DNA of 64,000 nt from Fodinibacter sp963834965 (GCA_963834965.1 CAWIEI010000017.1:322769-386768), one strand, 5' to 3'; positions 34,126 through 43,313 are shown, counted from the first letter of the stretch. The notes: generated from the sequence alone by a model not told the origin. A program made the numbers and translations.

Positions 34126-35160
34126 TCAGGTCGCGGGTGGGATCTCGCCGGAGCCGCGGGCGACCAGGGTCGGCTCGAGCACGATGTGCCGGGGCGGTGA
34201 GGTGTTGCCACCGATGCGGTCGAACAGCAGGTCGGCCACCGCCTTGCCGATGCGGGCGACGTCCTGCCGGATGACGGTCAGCGGCGGGTCGAGCAGGTCG
34301 GCGAGGGGGAAGTCGTCGAAGCCGACCAGCGCCACATCGCGGCGCAGGCCCCGTTCGGCGAGGGCACGAACTACCCCGGCGGAGAGAATGTTTCGCGCAG
34401 TGAAGACCGCCGTCGGCGGGTCGTCGAGGGCGAGCAGCTCGTGCATCACCTCGGTCGCCTCGTCGGTCGACCGCAGCCCCGTCACGACCAGGCGCGGGTC
34501 GGGGCGCAGGCCGCGCTCGGCATACGCGTCGGTGAACCCGGCCAGGCGGCGCTCGGCCGTGGGGATGGTCGGCAGGTCGATGAGCGCCGCGATGCGCCGG
34601 TGCCCTTGCGCGAGCAGGTGCTCGGCGGCGAGCCGCCCGCCACGCTCGTTGTCGACGGTGACCGAGTCGACGTCGATGCCGCGGGGCGGTCGGTCGACGA
34701 ACACGGCAGGCGTACCCGAGCGCAGCTCGCTGACGAGGTAGTCCTGGCGCAGGCTCGCGGGCATGATCACCAGGCCGTCCACCCGGCGGGTGACGAGGTC
34801 GTGGACGAGCTCCTGCTCGCGGTCGGCGCCCTCGTCGAGGCTGGCGGCGAGCACCGCCGTGCCGTGCCGGCGGGCGGCGTCCTCGAGTGCGCGAAGAAGG
34901 CTGGCGGAGAACGAGTTCGACAGGTCCTGCACCAACGCGCCGATCAGGCCGGTGCGAGCCCCGTTGCGCCGCAGGTTGCTGGCGGCAAGGTTGGGGCGGT
35001 AGTCGAGCCGCTTGACGGCGGCGGTCACCCGCTCGCGGACGTCGGGCGAGACGCCGGGCTCGTCGTTGACCACCCGGGACACCGTCTTCAGGCTGACCCC
35101 CGCCAGAGCCGCGACGTCGCGCATGGTGGCCCGGTTGCTCTGACCTGACAACGATGTCAC
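34126..35160 (-). CDS. LacI-family transcriptional regulator of the adjacent sugar ABC operon
   Basis: 344 residues from GTG 35160, or 332 from ATG 35124 (MRDVAALAGVSLKTVSRVVN); ribosome sites are weak for both. The helix-turn-helix and hinge (YRPNLAASNLRR) are followed by a periplasmic-binding-type effector domain (TGLIGALVQDLSNSFSASLL; DGLVIMPASL; FTARNILSAGV; VALVGFDDFPLADLLDPPLT). It is divergent from the sugar ABC operon. Two 14-bp palindromes in the gap are its likely operators, giving joint autoregulation and repression of the transporter. The inducer is unknown, probably a hexose or pentose. Confidence 0.9.
   Translation of the reverse strand: MTSLSGQSNRATMRDVAALAGVSLKTVSRVVNDEPGVSPDVRERVTAAVKRLDYRPNLAASNLRRNGARTGLIGALVQDLSNSFSASLLRALEDAARRHGTAVLAASLDEGADREQELVHDLVTRRVDGLVIMPASLRQDYLVSELRSGTPAVFVDRPPRGIDVDSVTVDNERGGRLAAEHLLAQGHRRIAALIDLPTIPTAERRLAGFTDAYAERGLRPDPRLVVTGLRSTDEATEVMHELLALDDPPTAVFTARNILSAGVVRALAERGLRRDVALVGFDDFPLADLLDPPLTVIRQDVARIGKAVADLLFDRIGGNTSPPRHIVLEPTLVARGSGEIPPAT
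35146..35159. promoter_or_regulatory. LacI-type operator O2 (TGACAACGATGTCA)
   Basis: A near-perfect palindrome with one mismatch from TGACAACGTTGTCA. It overlaps the presumed start codon region of the regulator gene, which fits autorepression and slightly favours the downstream ATG 35124 as the true start. Confidence 0.75.
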
Positions 35161-35223
35161 TTTCACATCACGATGTGTAGTCCATGGGTTGACCTGAGCG
35201 CAAGTAGCCGCTAGAACTACTCG

Positions 35224-35237
35224 TGACAACGTTGTCA
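35224..35237. promoter_or_regulatory. LacI-type operator O1 (TGACAACGTTGTCA)
   Basis: A perfect 14-bp palindrome with central CG, the usual LacI-family form. It lies 45 nt before the binding-protein ATG and 78 nt centre to centre from O2. The spacing is about 7.4 helical turns, so looping between the sites is possible but not helically perfect. Confidence 0.85.
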
Positions 35238-35281
35238 AGACGCGGTCGGCCCAGTACAGCACTCAAAGGAGAGTTCGCCCC

Positions 35282-36394
35282 ATGCACATCCGTCACGTTT
35301 CGTCCTCGCGCACGGTGCGCCGGGCCCTCGCGTCCGCCGGCATCGTCGGCCTCGCGCTCGGCGCCGCGGCCTGTGGTTCCAGCGACAGCGGCTCCGGGGG
35401 CTCCGGCTCCGGCGGCAACGAGAAGATCGGCGTCGCGCTGATCACCAAGGACTCGTCGAACCCGTTCTTCGTCGCCATGCAGAACGGCGCCAAGGCCGAC
35501 GCGGCCAAGCAGAACGTCAACCTCACCGTCGCCTCAGGCAAGCAGGAGGGTGACGACCAGGGTCAGATCACCGCCATCGAAGACGCGATCGCCCGCGGTG
35601 ACAAGGGCATCCTGATCACCCCGATGTCGACCGGCGTCAACGCCGCGATCAAGAAGGCCCGCGACGCCGGCCTCTACGTCATCGCCCTCGACACCCCGCC
35701 CGACCCGGCCAACACCGTCGACATCACCTTCGCCACCGACAACCGGCTCGCCGGCCAGCTGATCGGCAAGTGGGCGGCATCCACGCTCGACGGCAAGGCG
35801 GCCACCATCGCGCTGCTCGACCTGTTCAACGACAAGATCGTCTCCGTCGACTACAACCGTGACCAGGGCTTCCTCGAGGGCATGGGCATCGACGTCGCGG
35901 ACCCGAAGAAGAACGGTGACGAGGCCCCCAGCGGCAAGTACACCGGGGGCAAGGGCGGCGACTACACGATCGTCTGCAACGAGGCGGGCAACGGCGCCGA
36001 GGACGGTGGCCGTACCGCCATGGAGAACTGCCTGTCCAAGAACCCGAAGATCAACGTCGTCTACACGATCAACGAGCCCACCGCCGTGGGTGCGAACACG
36101 GCGCTCAAGGCGGCCGGCATCAGCGACGCCATCGTCGTCTCGATCGACGGCGGCTGCGCCGGCGTCAAGTCGGTCAAGGACGGCGTCATCGGCGCCACCG
36201 CCCAGCAGTACCCGCTGAAGATGGCGACCATGGGCATGGAGGCGATCGCCTCGATCGCCCGCGGTGGCACCAAGCCGACCACCTCCGAGGGCCTCGACTT
36301 CTTCAACACCGGCGTCGCGCTCGTCACCGACAAGCCGGCGGCTGGGGTCGACAGCATCACCACCGACGCCGCCTCGAAGATCTGCTGGGGCTGA
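35282..36394 (+). CDS. Sugar ABC transporter substrate-binding lipoprotein (fructose/ribose type)
   Basis: The 370-residue lipoprotein has a Tat/Sec-like leader with lipobox AAAC and a Gly/Ser linker. Periplasmic-binding-protein family 1/4 signatures are KIGVALITKDSSNPFFVAMQ, TPMSTGVNAAIKKARDAGL, ALDTPPDP and a C-terminal VVSIDGGCAG. The sequence most resembles FrcB-type fructose or ribose binders. GGAG precedes the ATG. First gene of a three-gene operon controlled by the divergent LacI regulator. Confidence 0.9.
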   Translation: MHIRHVSSSRTVRRALASAGIVGLALGAAACGSSDSGSGGSGSGGNEKIGVALITKDSSNPFFVAMQNGAKADAAKQNVNLTVASGKQEGDDQGQITAIEDAIARGDKGILITPMSTGVNAAIKKARDAGLYVIALDTPPDPANTVDITFATDNRLAGQLIGKWAASTLDGKAATIALLDLFNDKIVSVDYNRDQGFLEGMGIDVADPKKNGDEAPSGKYTGGKGGDYTIVCNEAGNGAEDGGRTAMENCLSKNPKINVVYTINEPTAVGANTALKAAGISDAIVVSIDGGCAGVKSVKDGVIGATAQQYPLKMATMGMEAIASIARGGTKPTTSEGLDFFNTGVALVTDKPAAGVDSITTDAASKICWG

Positions 36395-36400
36395 CCCCGG

Positions 36401-37426
36401 ATGTCGTCGTCCACATCTGCTGCCGCCGCCGAGTTCGCTCGGCGGCGGCAGAGCCCCGCCCAGCGGCTGCAGAGCCTGCTCCACTCCTACCCCTGGCTCA
36501 GCCCGCTCATCCTGTTCGTCGTCACGTTCGCCTTCTTCTCGGTCCTCAACCCGAGGTTCGCCGAGCCGGGTGGGATCTCGATCCTCATCCAGCAGACGGC
36601 CATCGTGGCGGCGCTCGGCATCGGCCAGACCCTGATCATCCTCACCGCCGGCATCGACCTGTCGGTCGGCGCGATCACCATCCTCGCGATGATGATCATG
36701 GCGACCCTCGCCGCCGACAACGGGATCCCCGGGCTGCTGGCCCTGGTGATCGGCATCGCCATGGCGGTGGCGGCCGGGTTCCTCAACGGCATCCTCGTGA
36801 CCAAGGTCAACCTGCCCCCCTTCATCGTCACCCTGGGCACGCTGTCGATCTTCACGGCCATCGCGCTGCTGTACTCCGGCGGCTCGAGCATCCAGCAGGA
36901 CAAGCTGCCGCGGCTGCTGAACTTCCTCGGTGAGGGCTTCGGCCCACGGGGTGGGTTGCGGCTCACCTGGGGCGTGGTGCTCGTGGTGGTCCTGTACCTC
37001 ATCGTGGGCTTCGCGCTGGGCCAGACCGCCTGGGGCAGGCACGTCTACGCAGTGGGCGACGACCCCGAGTCGGCCCGCCTGTCCGGTGTCGCCAGCAAGC
37101 GCGTGCTGCTGTCGGTCTACACCGTGGCGGGGCTGATCTACGGCTTCGCGGCGTGGGCCCTCATCGGCCGGTCCGGCGCGGCTACCCCGAACGCGATCAC
37201 CGACGCCAACCTCGCGTCGATCACGGCGGTCGTCATCGGTGGCACGTCGCTGTTCGGTGGTCGTGGCCGGCTGATCGGCACCCTGCTCGGTGCGCTGATC
37301 GTGCAGTCGTTCAGCTTCGGCCTGTCCCTGGCGGGCGTCAACCAGCAGTGGCGGCTCCTCGCCACCGGTGTGCTGGTGCTCGTCGCGGTCACCGTCGACC
37401 AGTGGATCCGGAAGGTGAAGTCATGA
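36401..37426 (+). CDS. Sugar ABC transporter permease (FrcC/RbsC type)
   Basis: The 341-residue integral membrane protein has about nine or ten helices. It has the family motifs LTAGIDLSVGAI, GFLNGILVTKVNLPPFIVTL and an ATPase-docking region near DDPESARLSGV. It starts 6 nt after the binding-protein stop, and its stop overlaps the ATPase ATG. Forms a homodimeric sugar channel in this transporter class. Confidence 0.92.
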   Translation: MSSSTSAAAAEFARRRQSPAQRLQSLLHSYPWLSPLILFVVTFAFFSVLNPRFAEPGGISILIQQTAIVAALGIGQTLIILTAGIDLSVGAITILAMMIMATLAADNGIPGLLALVIGIAMAVAAGFLNGILVTKVNLPPFIVTLGTLSIFTAIALLYSGGSSIQQDKLPRLLNFLGEGFGPRGGLRLTWGVVLVVVLYLIVGFALGQTAWGRHVYAVGDDPESARLSGVASKRVLLSVYTVAGLIYGFAAWALIGRSGAATPNAITDANLASITAVVIGGTSLFGGRGRLIGTLLGALIVQSFSFGLSLAGVNQQWRLLATGVLVLVAVTVDQWIRKVKS

Positions 37427-38259
37427 GCACCATCGAGCGGCTCCCGCTGAGCATCGACCACATCCCCGAGGAGAAGCGGTCGAAGTACGACGCCGACCCG
37501 ATCCTGTCGGCACGCGGCCTGGTCATCACCTTCGGCCGAGTCATCGGTCTCGACGGTGTCAACCTCGACCTGTACCGGGGTGAGGTGCTGGCGGTCATCG
37601 GTGACAACGGGGCCGGCAAGTCGACCTTGATCAAGTGCATCTGTGGCGCCTACACGGCTGACTCCGGAGAGATCTGGCTCGACGGCAACCGGGTCGACTT
37701 CAAGCGTCCGCAGGACGCGCGCGAGGCCGGCATCGAGACCGTCTACCAGCAGCTGGCCGTCATCCCGGCGCTCGACATCGCGAGCAACCTCTACCTCGCC
37801 CGCGAGGAGCGCCGGCCGGGCCCGCTCGGGTCGGTGCTGCGGATGCTCGACAAGAAGGGCATGAAGGAGCGCGCCGGCGACTCGGTGCAGAAGCTCGGCA
37901 TCCAGACGATCCAGAACATGGGTCAGGCGGTCGAGACCCTGTCCGGTGGTCAGCGCCAGGCCGTCGCCGTGGCTCGTGCCGCGGCGTTCGGCAGCAAGGT
38001 GGTCGTGCTCGACGAGCCGACCGCCGCGCTGGGCGTCAAGGAGTCGGGGATGGTCCTCGACATGGTCAAGCAGCTGCGCGACAGCGGCATGGCCGTGATC
38101 CTGATCAGCCACAACATGCCCCACGTGTGGGAGGTCGCCGACCGCATCCACATCCAGCGCCTCGGCGGCTGCGCGGGGGTCATCTCCCCGCAGTCGCACG
38201 ACATGGGAGAGGGCGTGGCCATCATGACCGGCGCGACGACGCTCGAAGCGGCCGGGTGA
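37423..38259 (+). CDS. Sugar ABC transporter ATP-binding protein (FrcA type, single ATPase domain)
   Basis: 278 residues. Walker A is GDNGAGKST, the Q-loop is TVYQQLAV, the signature is LSGGQRQAVAVARA, Walker B is KVVVLDEPTAAL, and the switch His is in ISHNMPHVW. Most ribose-type systems use a double-domain ATPase; a single domain of this size matches the FrcA fructose class. The ATG overlaps the permease stop (ATGA). Confidence 0.92.
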   Translation: MSTIERLPLSIDHIPEEKRSKYDADPILSARGLVITFGRVIGLDGVNLDLYRGEVLAVIGDNGAGKSTLIKCICGAYTADSGEIWLDGNRVDFKRPQDAREAGIETVYQQLAVIPALDIASNLYLAREERRPGPLGSVLRMLDKKGMKERAGDSVQKLGIQTIQNMGQAVETLSGGQRQAVAVARAAAFGSKVVVLDEPTAALGVKESGMVLDMVKQLRDSGMAVILISHNMPHVWEVADRIHIQRLGGCAGVISPQSHDMGEGVAIMTGATTLEAAG

Positions 38260-38422
38260 CCGGCCACCGGCGACCCTCGCCCTGCTAGACGCGGGTCGCC
38301 GCACCTGACGGACGACCAGGTGCGGCGGCTCGTCCCCAACGACCCCGTTGTCCCCGCGGCCGGCCGACCCGATCGGCCGGCCGCACCCATTCCTGCACCT
38401 GCACCGGAACCCGGAGAACGTC

Positions 38423-38821
38423 ATGACGATCGTCGTCGGATACATCCCCCGCCCCGAGGGCCTGGCTGCCGTCGACGCCGCCATCATCGAGGCAGAGCGT
38501 CGCGCGGAGCGGCTCGTGGTGGTCAACACCGGCCACCACGGTGACAACACCGACCCCAGCTACGCCGCCCCGCAGGACCTCGACGCCCTCGACGCGCAGC
38601 TCACCGAGCGGGGCATCGAGCACGAGATCCGCCAGCCCAACCGCGCGTGGGCACCCGCCGACGAGCTGCTCGCCGCCGCGGACGAGGTCGACGCCACCCT
38701 GATCGTGATCGGCCTGCGCCGGCGCAGCCCGCTGGGCAAGCTGATCACCGGCTCGACCGCCCAGCAGGTGCTCCTCGACGCCACGTGCGACGTGCTCGCG
38801 GTCAAGGTTCCCGGGTCCTGA
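38423..38821 (+). CDS. Universal stress protein (UspA family)
   Basis: The 132-residue single-domain Usp starts after CCGGAGA. MTIVVGYIPRPEGLAAVDAA is strand 1/helix 1. The nucleotide-binding GxxG(9)S-type loop is represented by GLRRRSPLGKLITGSTAQQV, followed by DVLAVKVP. It follows the sugar operon by 163 nt and may be part of that transcript or separate. Confidence 0.88.
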   Translation: MTIVVGYIPRPEGLAAVDAAIIEAERRAERLVVVNTGHHGDNTDPSYAAPQDLDALDAQLTERGIEHEIRQPNRAWAPADELLAAADEVDATLIVIGLRRRSPLGKLITGSTAQQVLLDATCDVLAVKVPGS

Positions 38822-39059
38822 CCTGCGGCGATGCCGACCCGCGCGCGGGCCCGGCATCGCGGCGTCGTCCCGTTGGGTGATCGGTCCTGCTCGTGACGCG
38901 CGCCCGGCGCGACTGCGTGCTAGTTTCGCTGTCGGTTGCAGCATCAGGCTTTCCTGGCAGGTCGAACACCAACGCGCCACAAGGGGACTGGAGTTCGCAT
39001 CCACGGTCGGTGCGACGTGTGCCGGCCGCGTGCTACACACAGAAAGAGTTACCCCCGAT

Positions 39060-39263
39060 ATGGCACAGGGCACCGTGAAGTGGTTCAACGCTGAGAAGGG
39101 CTTCGGTTTCATCGCCCAGGACGGCGGCGGCCCCGACGTGTTCGTTCACTACTCCGCCATCGACACCCAGGGCTACCGCTCCCTCGACGAGGCGCAGCGG
39201 GTCGAGTTCGAGGTCACCCAGGGCCCCAAGGGGCCGCAGGCTGACCAGGTCCGCCCCATCTGA
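39060..39263 (+). CDS. cspA: Cold shock protein (CspA family)
   Basis: The 67-residue CSD protein carries RNP1 KGFGFI and RNP2 VFVHY (MAQGTVKWFNAEKGFGFI). It is an RNA/ssDNA-binding chaperone of the cytoplasm. It has a leader of more than 100 nt without an ORF; long leaders are typical of csp mRNAs with temperature- or structure-dependent translation. A strong terminator follows. Confidence 0.96.
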   Translation: MAQGTVKWFNAEKGFGFIAQDGGGPDVFVHYSAIDTQGYRSLDEAQRVEFEVTQGPKGPQADQVRPI

Positions 39264-39286
39264 CCCGGGTCCCCCGAGTCTTCGCG

Positions 39287-39318
39287 AAGGCCCCGTCCGG
39301 TTCGCCGGGCGGGGCCTT
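39287..39318 (+). terminator. Rho-independent terminator after cspA
   Basis: AAGGCCCCGTCCGG, a TTCG tetraloop, then CCGGGCGGGGCCTT: a 14-bp stem with one G-T pair, 23 nt after the cspA stop. It probably also serves the convergent PBP gene. Confidence 0.85.
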
Positions 39319-39340
39319 CCGCTGTCTCCCAGCAGGGCGG

Positions 39341-41245
39341 TCAGCTTCCGGCGAGGTCGGTGAGGAACTTCTTGGCCACCGGGGCCGCCACCGTGCCGCC
39401 GCTCGCGCCCTCCTCGACGAGCACCGCGAACGCGACGCCCCGCTGGTAGCCGGCGAACCAGGCGCGCGGCAGGACGGTGCGGTCGTTGCCGTGCTCGGCG
39501 GTGCCGGTCTTGCCCCGCACCGGGCCGCCCGGGGTGTTGCGCAGCACCGTGCCCGTGCCCGACGACACCACCGAGGCCATCATCGAGCGCAGCTGGGCCA
39601 CGGTGGTGCCGTCGAGGGGAACCGGCCGGGCCGACCCGCCGCCACCCTTGACGAGCACCGGCGGCACCAAGGTACCGCGCCCCACGCTGCCCGCCATCAC
39701 GGCGAGCGCGACCGGCGACACCTCGATCCGGCCCTGGCCGATCGACGCCGCGGCCTGGTCGGTGCCGGCCTTGGTGGGCGGCACGCTGCCGGCGAAGGTG
39801 CCGCTGACGCCGAGCGTCTCGCCCCAGCCGGCGCCGATGCCGAGGGCCTTCGCGGCCGTCGGGAGGTCGTTCTCGCCGAGCTTTCCCGACAGCCCGACGA
39901 ACGCCGTGTTGCACGAGATGGTGAAGTCCTGGAAGAAGGTCGGGCTGCCGCTGACGGACTCACCCGCGAAGTTGGTGAACTTCAGACCGTCGACCGTGAC
40001 GGATGCCGGGCACGGCACCTTCGACGACGGCGTGGTGATGCCGCGGGTCAGGTAGGCGTAGCTCGTGGCCACCTTGAACGTCGAGCCGGGCGGGTAGTGC
40101 CCGGTCAGGGCCCGGTCGAACCCGGTGGTGGGGCTGTTCGCGACGGCCAGCACCTCACCGCTCTTGACGTCGACGGCCACGACGGCGCCGGGCACGGTGA
40201 GCTTGCTGTCGGCCAACGCCTTCTCGGCCGCGACCTGCACGGTGGGGTCGAGGGTGGTCTCGACGTCGGCGCCGTCGGTGGCCGCCTTCTCGAACAGGGT
40301 GGCGCCGCCCTCGCCGCTGACCGTGACCTCGAGGCCGGTCGCGCCGGCCAGCTTCTCGTCGTACTGCGCCTGCAGGCCACTTCGGCCGGCGCGGTCACCG
40401 GCCTCGTAGCGGCCGTTGCTGTTGTCGACCATCTCCTTGGTCACCTCGCCGTAGCTGCCGAGCAGCGGCTGGGCGAACGTGCGGGTACGGCCCAGCGGCT
40501 GCTGGCTCGTCGGCGCGATGACGCCCTTGATCGCCTCGATGCGCGCCGCCCGCGGCTTCCAGTCGGCGTCGCGGTAGTTGATCACGGGGATCGGCCCCCT
40601 CGAACCGGATGCCGTGGCCTTGGCCAGGGCCTGCACCAACGACCCCTTCGCCACGTCGACCACCGGCTCGAGAGCGGCCGCCGACTCCGGCGTCGCGTTG
40701 ACCGGGTCGATCTGCACGGCGTGCACCGTGCCGAGCGGCATCAGGGGCTTGCCCGAGCGGTCGAGGAGGTCGCCTCGCTCGCCGAAGGTGCGATCGAGCC
40801 GGAAGGCCTTGCCGGCGGGGAGGTCGGGGTGCCACGGCGAGCCGGCGGCCGGGGTGGCCACCGCCCAGCGTTCGCCGGCGGCGGTGACGGTGACGGTGAC
40901 GGTGACGGGCACGGTGTAGCTCCACGGCACGTCGCCGGGCAGCGTCCAGGTGACGTCGAGGGTGCCGGTGGCCTTGTCACCGTCGCGCGTGACGTCCTTC
41001 GCGGTCACGGCGGCCTTCGCGTCGCCGAGGTCCTTGATCGCGGGGGCGAAGGTCGCCTTCGTCGCGTCGTCGGCGAACGGCACGGGAGCGAGGTCCTTGG
41101 CGACCCACGCCTTGGCGTACGACGTGACGGCGTCGCGCGCGGCGGCATCCCGACCTGCCTCGCGCTGGCGCCACCAGAGCGCACCGCCGATGCCCACGGC
41201 GACCACCAGCACGGCGGCGACGATCAGTGCGATGCGAGTCCTCAT
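39341..41245 (-). CDS. Penicillin-binding transpeptidase with NTF2-like MecA N-terminal domain (class B PBP)
   Basis: 634 residues: an N-terminal membrane anchor (IALIVAAVLVVAVGIGGALW), an NTF2/MecR1-like domain (about 40-150) and a dimerisation domain (from RGDLLDRSGKPL). The transpeptidase domain has SxxK in STFK, SxN in SCN and KTGT in RGKTGTAEHG. It crosslinks peptidoglycan outside the membrane. The layout is that of the PBP2a/PbpA-like low-affinity group, so some intrinsic beta-lactam tolerance is conceivable (inference only). It is divergent from the LCP gene over 147 nt, so the two wall-synthesis genes may share regulation. Confidence 0.92.
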   Translation of the reverse strand: MRTRIALIVAAVLVVAVGIGGALWWRQREAGRDAAARDAVTSYAKAWVAKDLAPVPFADDATKATFAPAIKDLGDAKAAVTAKDVTRDGDKATGTLDVTWTLPGDVPWSYTVPVTVTVTVTAAGERWAVATPAAGSPWHPDLPAGKAFRLDRTFGERGDLLDRSGKPLMPLGTVHAVQIDPVNATPESAAALEPVVDVAKGSLVQALAKATASGSRGPIPVINYRDADWKPRAARIEAIKGVIAPTSQQPLGRTRTFAQPLLGSYGEVTKEMVDNSNGRYEAGDRAGRSGLQAQYDEKLAGATGLEVTVSGEGGATLFEKAATDGADVETTLDPTVQVAAEKALADSKLTVPGAVVAVDVKSGEVLAVANSPTTGFDRALTGHYPPGSTFKVATSYAYLTRGITTPSSKVPCPASVTVDGLKFTNFAGESVSGSPTFFQDFTISCNTAFVGLSGKLGENDLPTAAKALGIGAGWGETLGVSGTFAGSVPPTKAGTDQAAASIGQGRIEVSPVALAVMAGSVGRGTLVPPVLVKGGGGSARPVPLDGTTVAQLRSMMASVVSSGTGTVLRNTPGGPVRGKTGTAEHGNDRTVLPRAWFAGYQRGVAFAVLVEEGASGGTVAAPVAKKFLTDLAGS

Positions 41246-41392
41246 GGGCCCCAGTCAACTACGAGAACCCGATGCCATCGTTCTCACAGGCCGCGGTCCT
41301 ACACTCCACACGTCGAGCGCCCGCCCCGGCGCACGGCCCTGCCTCTCGCTCCCCGCGCGACGAGGCGGGCATCGGAGCGTGAAGGAGCCGCG

Positions 41393-42841
41393 TTGCCCGA
41401 CGCCACTCGCCGCAAGCGTGCCGACAGCCAGGCGCGCCAGACCCGGCACGTCCGCCGCCGTCGGCTGCTCTCGGGCCTGGGGGTCTTCGTGCTCGTCGTG
41501 GTACTCGGGTTGGGGGTGGCCTGGTGGCGGCTCGAGGGCAACATCTCGCGGCTCGACGTGACCAAGAACCTCGGCACCCGCCCCACTGCGGCTGCCGGCC
41601 CCCTCAACATCCTGCTGGTCGGGTCCGACAATCGCGCGGGTGAGGGGGTGCCGGGTGCCTCGCTGACCTCCGGCGCCCGCTCCGACACCACGCTCATCGC
41701 ACATGTCTCGGCCGACCGCCAGCACGTGACGGTCGTGTCGGTGCCGCGCGACTCGATGGTGCCCGCCCCGCCCGGCTGCAAGAACTCCACGCCCAAGGAC
41801 CAGTGGGTCGTGCAGCAGTGGAACGCGATGTTCAGCATCGGCGGACCCGCCTGTCTGATCACCACGGTCGAGGGCAACACCGGGCTGCGCATGGACCACT
41901 TCGCCGTCGTCGACTTCCGTGGCTTCCGCGACATGGTCGACGCCCTGGGCGGCGTGCCGATCTGCGCCCCGGAGGCGATCGACGACCCCAAGGCCAAGCT
42001 CAAGCTCTCGGCCGGGCGGCACGTCCTGAACGGCACCCAGGCGCTGGGCTACGTGCGCGCCCGAAAGACGCTCGGCGACGGCTCCGACCTCGGCCGGATC
42101 AAGCGGCAACAGGCCTTCTTGTCGTCGGTGGTGCAGGAGGCCACCCGCACCTCGCTGCTGGTGCGCCCCGACAAGCTGTTCGGTTTCCTCGACGCGGCGA
42201 CCAAGTCGCTGACCACCGACGAGCAGTTCGACCTCGGCACCATGAAGGACCTCGCGACGAGCGTCAAGGACGTCGGGATGAAGAACATCCAGTTCATCAC
42301 CGTGCCCGTGCAGGCCTACCCCGCCGACCCCAACCGGGTGCAGTGGGCACCCGGCGCCGACGCACTCTGGCAGACCCTGCGCGACGACGCGGTCGTCGGC
42401 GCCAAGCCCACACCCACGGCATCCGCGTCGGCGGAAGCGCTGACGGTGAGCCCGGTGTCGATCACGGTGGACGTCGTCAACGCCACGGGGGTGCCCGGGC
42501 TGGCGGCGCAGGTGGCCAAGGCGCTCGAGGTGCAGGGGTTCCCGAAACCCACCACGAGCAGCACGGCCGACCGGCCCGCCGGTGTGGTCGTCGAGTACGG
42601 CCCCGGCCAGAAGGAGGCCGCCCGCACCGTGGCCGCGGCGTTCGAGGGGGCCACACTGCGCGAGGATGCCGGCCTCACCACCGGTGTTCGCGTCGTCATC
42701 GGGGCCGGGGCGCCGGCGGTGCGCGAGGTGCCGAACCGCACGGGGTCCTCGCCGCTGCCCACCCCGACGGTGTCCGCGCCGTCACCCTCGCCCTCGCCGT
42801 CCATCACGACGCGCACGGCCGACCAGGACATCTGCTCCTGA
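41393..42841 (+). CDS. LytR-CpsA-Psr (LCP) family cell-wall glycopolymer ligase with LytR_C domain
   Basis: The TTG start is chosen because GAAGGAG lies 5 nt upstream and the product begins with a basic, signal-anchor-like N-terminus (RRRRLLSGLGVFVLVVVLGL); 482 residues. The LCP domain shows LNILLVGSDNRAG, RSDTTLIAHVSADRQHVTVV, SVPRDS, the Arg-containing RARKTLGDGSDLGRIKRQQ, and GGVPICAPEAIDD. A LytR_C domain follows (VDVVNATGVPGLAAQVAKAL) and then a Pro/Ser tail. It transfers wall polymers such as teichoic acid or arabinogalactan to peptidoglycan at the outer membrane face. Confidence 0.93.
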   Translation: MPDATRRKRADSQARQTRHVRRRRLLSGLGVFVLVVVLGLGVAWWRLEGNISRLDVTKNLGTRPTAAAGPLNILLVGSDNRAGEGVPGASLTSGARSDTTLIAHVSADRQHVTVVSVPRDSMVPAPPGCKNSTPKDQWVVQQWNAMFSIGGPACLITTVEGNTGLRMDHFAVVDFRGFRDMVDALGGVPICAPEAIDDPKAKLKLSAGRHVLNGTQALGYVRARKTLGDGSDLGRIKRQQAFLSSVVQEATRTSLLVRPDKLFGFLDAATKSLTTDEQFDLGTMKDLATSVKDVGMKNIQFITVPVQAYPADPNRVQWAPGADALWQTLRDDAVVGAKPTPTASASAEALTVSPVSITVDVVNATGVPGLAAQVAKALEVQGFPKPTTSSTADRPAGVVVEYGPGQKEAARTVAAAFEGATLREDAGLTTGVRVVIGAGAPAVREVPNRTGSSPLPTPTVSAPSPSPSPSITTRTADQDICS

Positions 42842-42878
42842 CCGCGGCAGGGGACCACACTTCCATCGGCTCGGTCGC

Positions 42879-42980
42879 GCTCTGGTCCGTCTCCTCGGAT
42901 GGCGGCACTTCGCGGGCGCGGTGGTGCTGTGCCGCCGCCAGCCGGGCAGACCGGCGCCATCCGAGAGGACGAACCAGAGC
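42879..42980. repeat. Long imperfect inverted repeat (26-nt arms)
   Basis: GCTCTGGTCCGTCTCCTCGG and onward (42879-42904) is repeated inverted at 42955-42980 with 23 of 26 bases matching. An inner GGCGGCA/TGCCGCC pair extends the structure. It lies between the LCP gene and tRNA-Ser(GCU), in an otherwise empty gap, and could be a terminator-like RNA structure or a remnant of a small mobile repeat. Confidence 0.75.
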
Positions 42981-43049
42981 GGGCGGATGCCGTTCGGCCC
43001 GCACCCGCTTTGTGCCTCGGGTGGGCGGACGGTTACCCTGTGCGACGTT

Positions 43050-43139
43050 GGAGGCGTCGCCTAGTCCGGTCTATGGCGCCGCACTGCTAATGCGGTTTGG
43101 GTCTCAAGCCCATCGAGGGTTCAAATCCCTCCGCCTCCG
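43050..43139 (+). tRNA. tRNA-Ser (anticodon GCU)
   Basis: A 90-nt class II tRNA with acceptor GGAGGCG/CGCCTCC, anticodon loop CTGCTAA (GCT at 43086-43088), a long variable arm GGGTCTCAAGCCC, and T arm GAGGGTTCAAATCCCTC. Confidence 0.95.
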
Positions 43140-43144
43140 CCATC

Positions 43145-43182
43145 AGGAAATCCCCCGGGAGCTTGCGACCGGGGGTTTTCCT
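43145..43182 (+). terminator. Terminator after tRNA-Ser(GCU)
   Basis: AGGAAATCCCCCGG pairs with CCGGGGGTTTTCCT around a 10-nt loop, with T residues at the end of the stem, directly after the tRNA. Confidence 0.85.
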
Positions 43183-43313
43183 GTTGGCGATGGCGGAGCG
43201 ATGGCGGGTCCCTCCGCCTCTGCCACCCACGGCTGCAGCACACGACGGCAATTCCGCGACGTGCTCGTCGGATGCCTGGATGCCGGAGCCGCCGAGGTGC
43301 CAGACTGCGCGCC

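Noticed and set aside
39491..41392. A plus-strand ORF of more than 600 codons upstream of the LCP gene
   Set aside because: It is the complementary shadow of the penicillin-binding protein gene, with His/Arg/Gly-rich content. The LCP protein starts at TTG 41393 with a good ribosome site.
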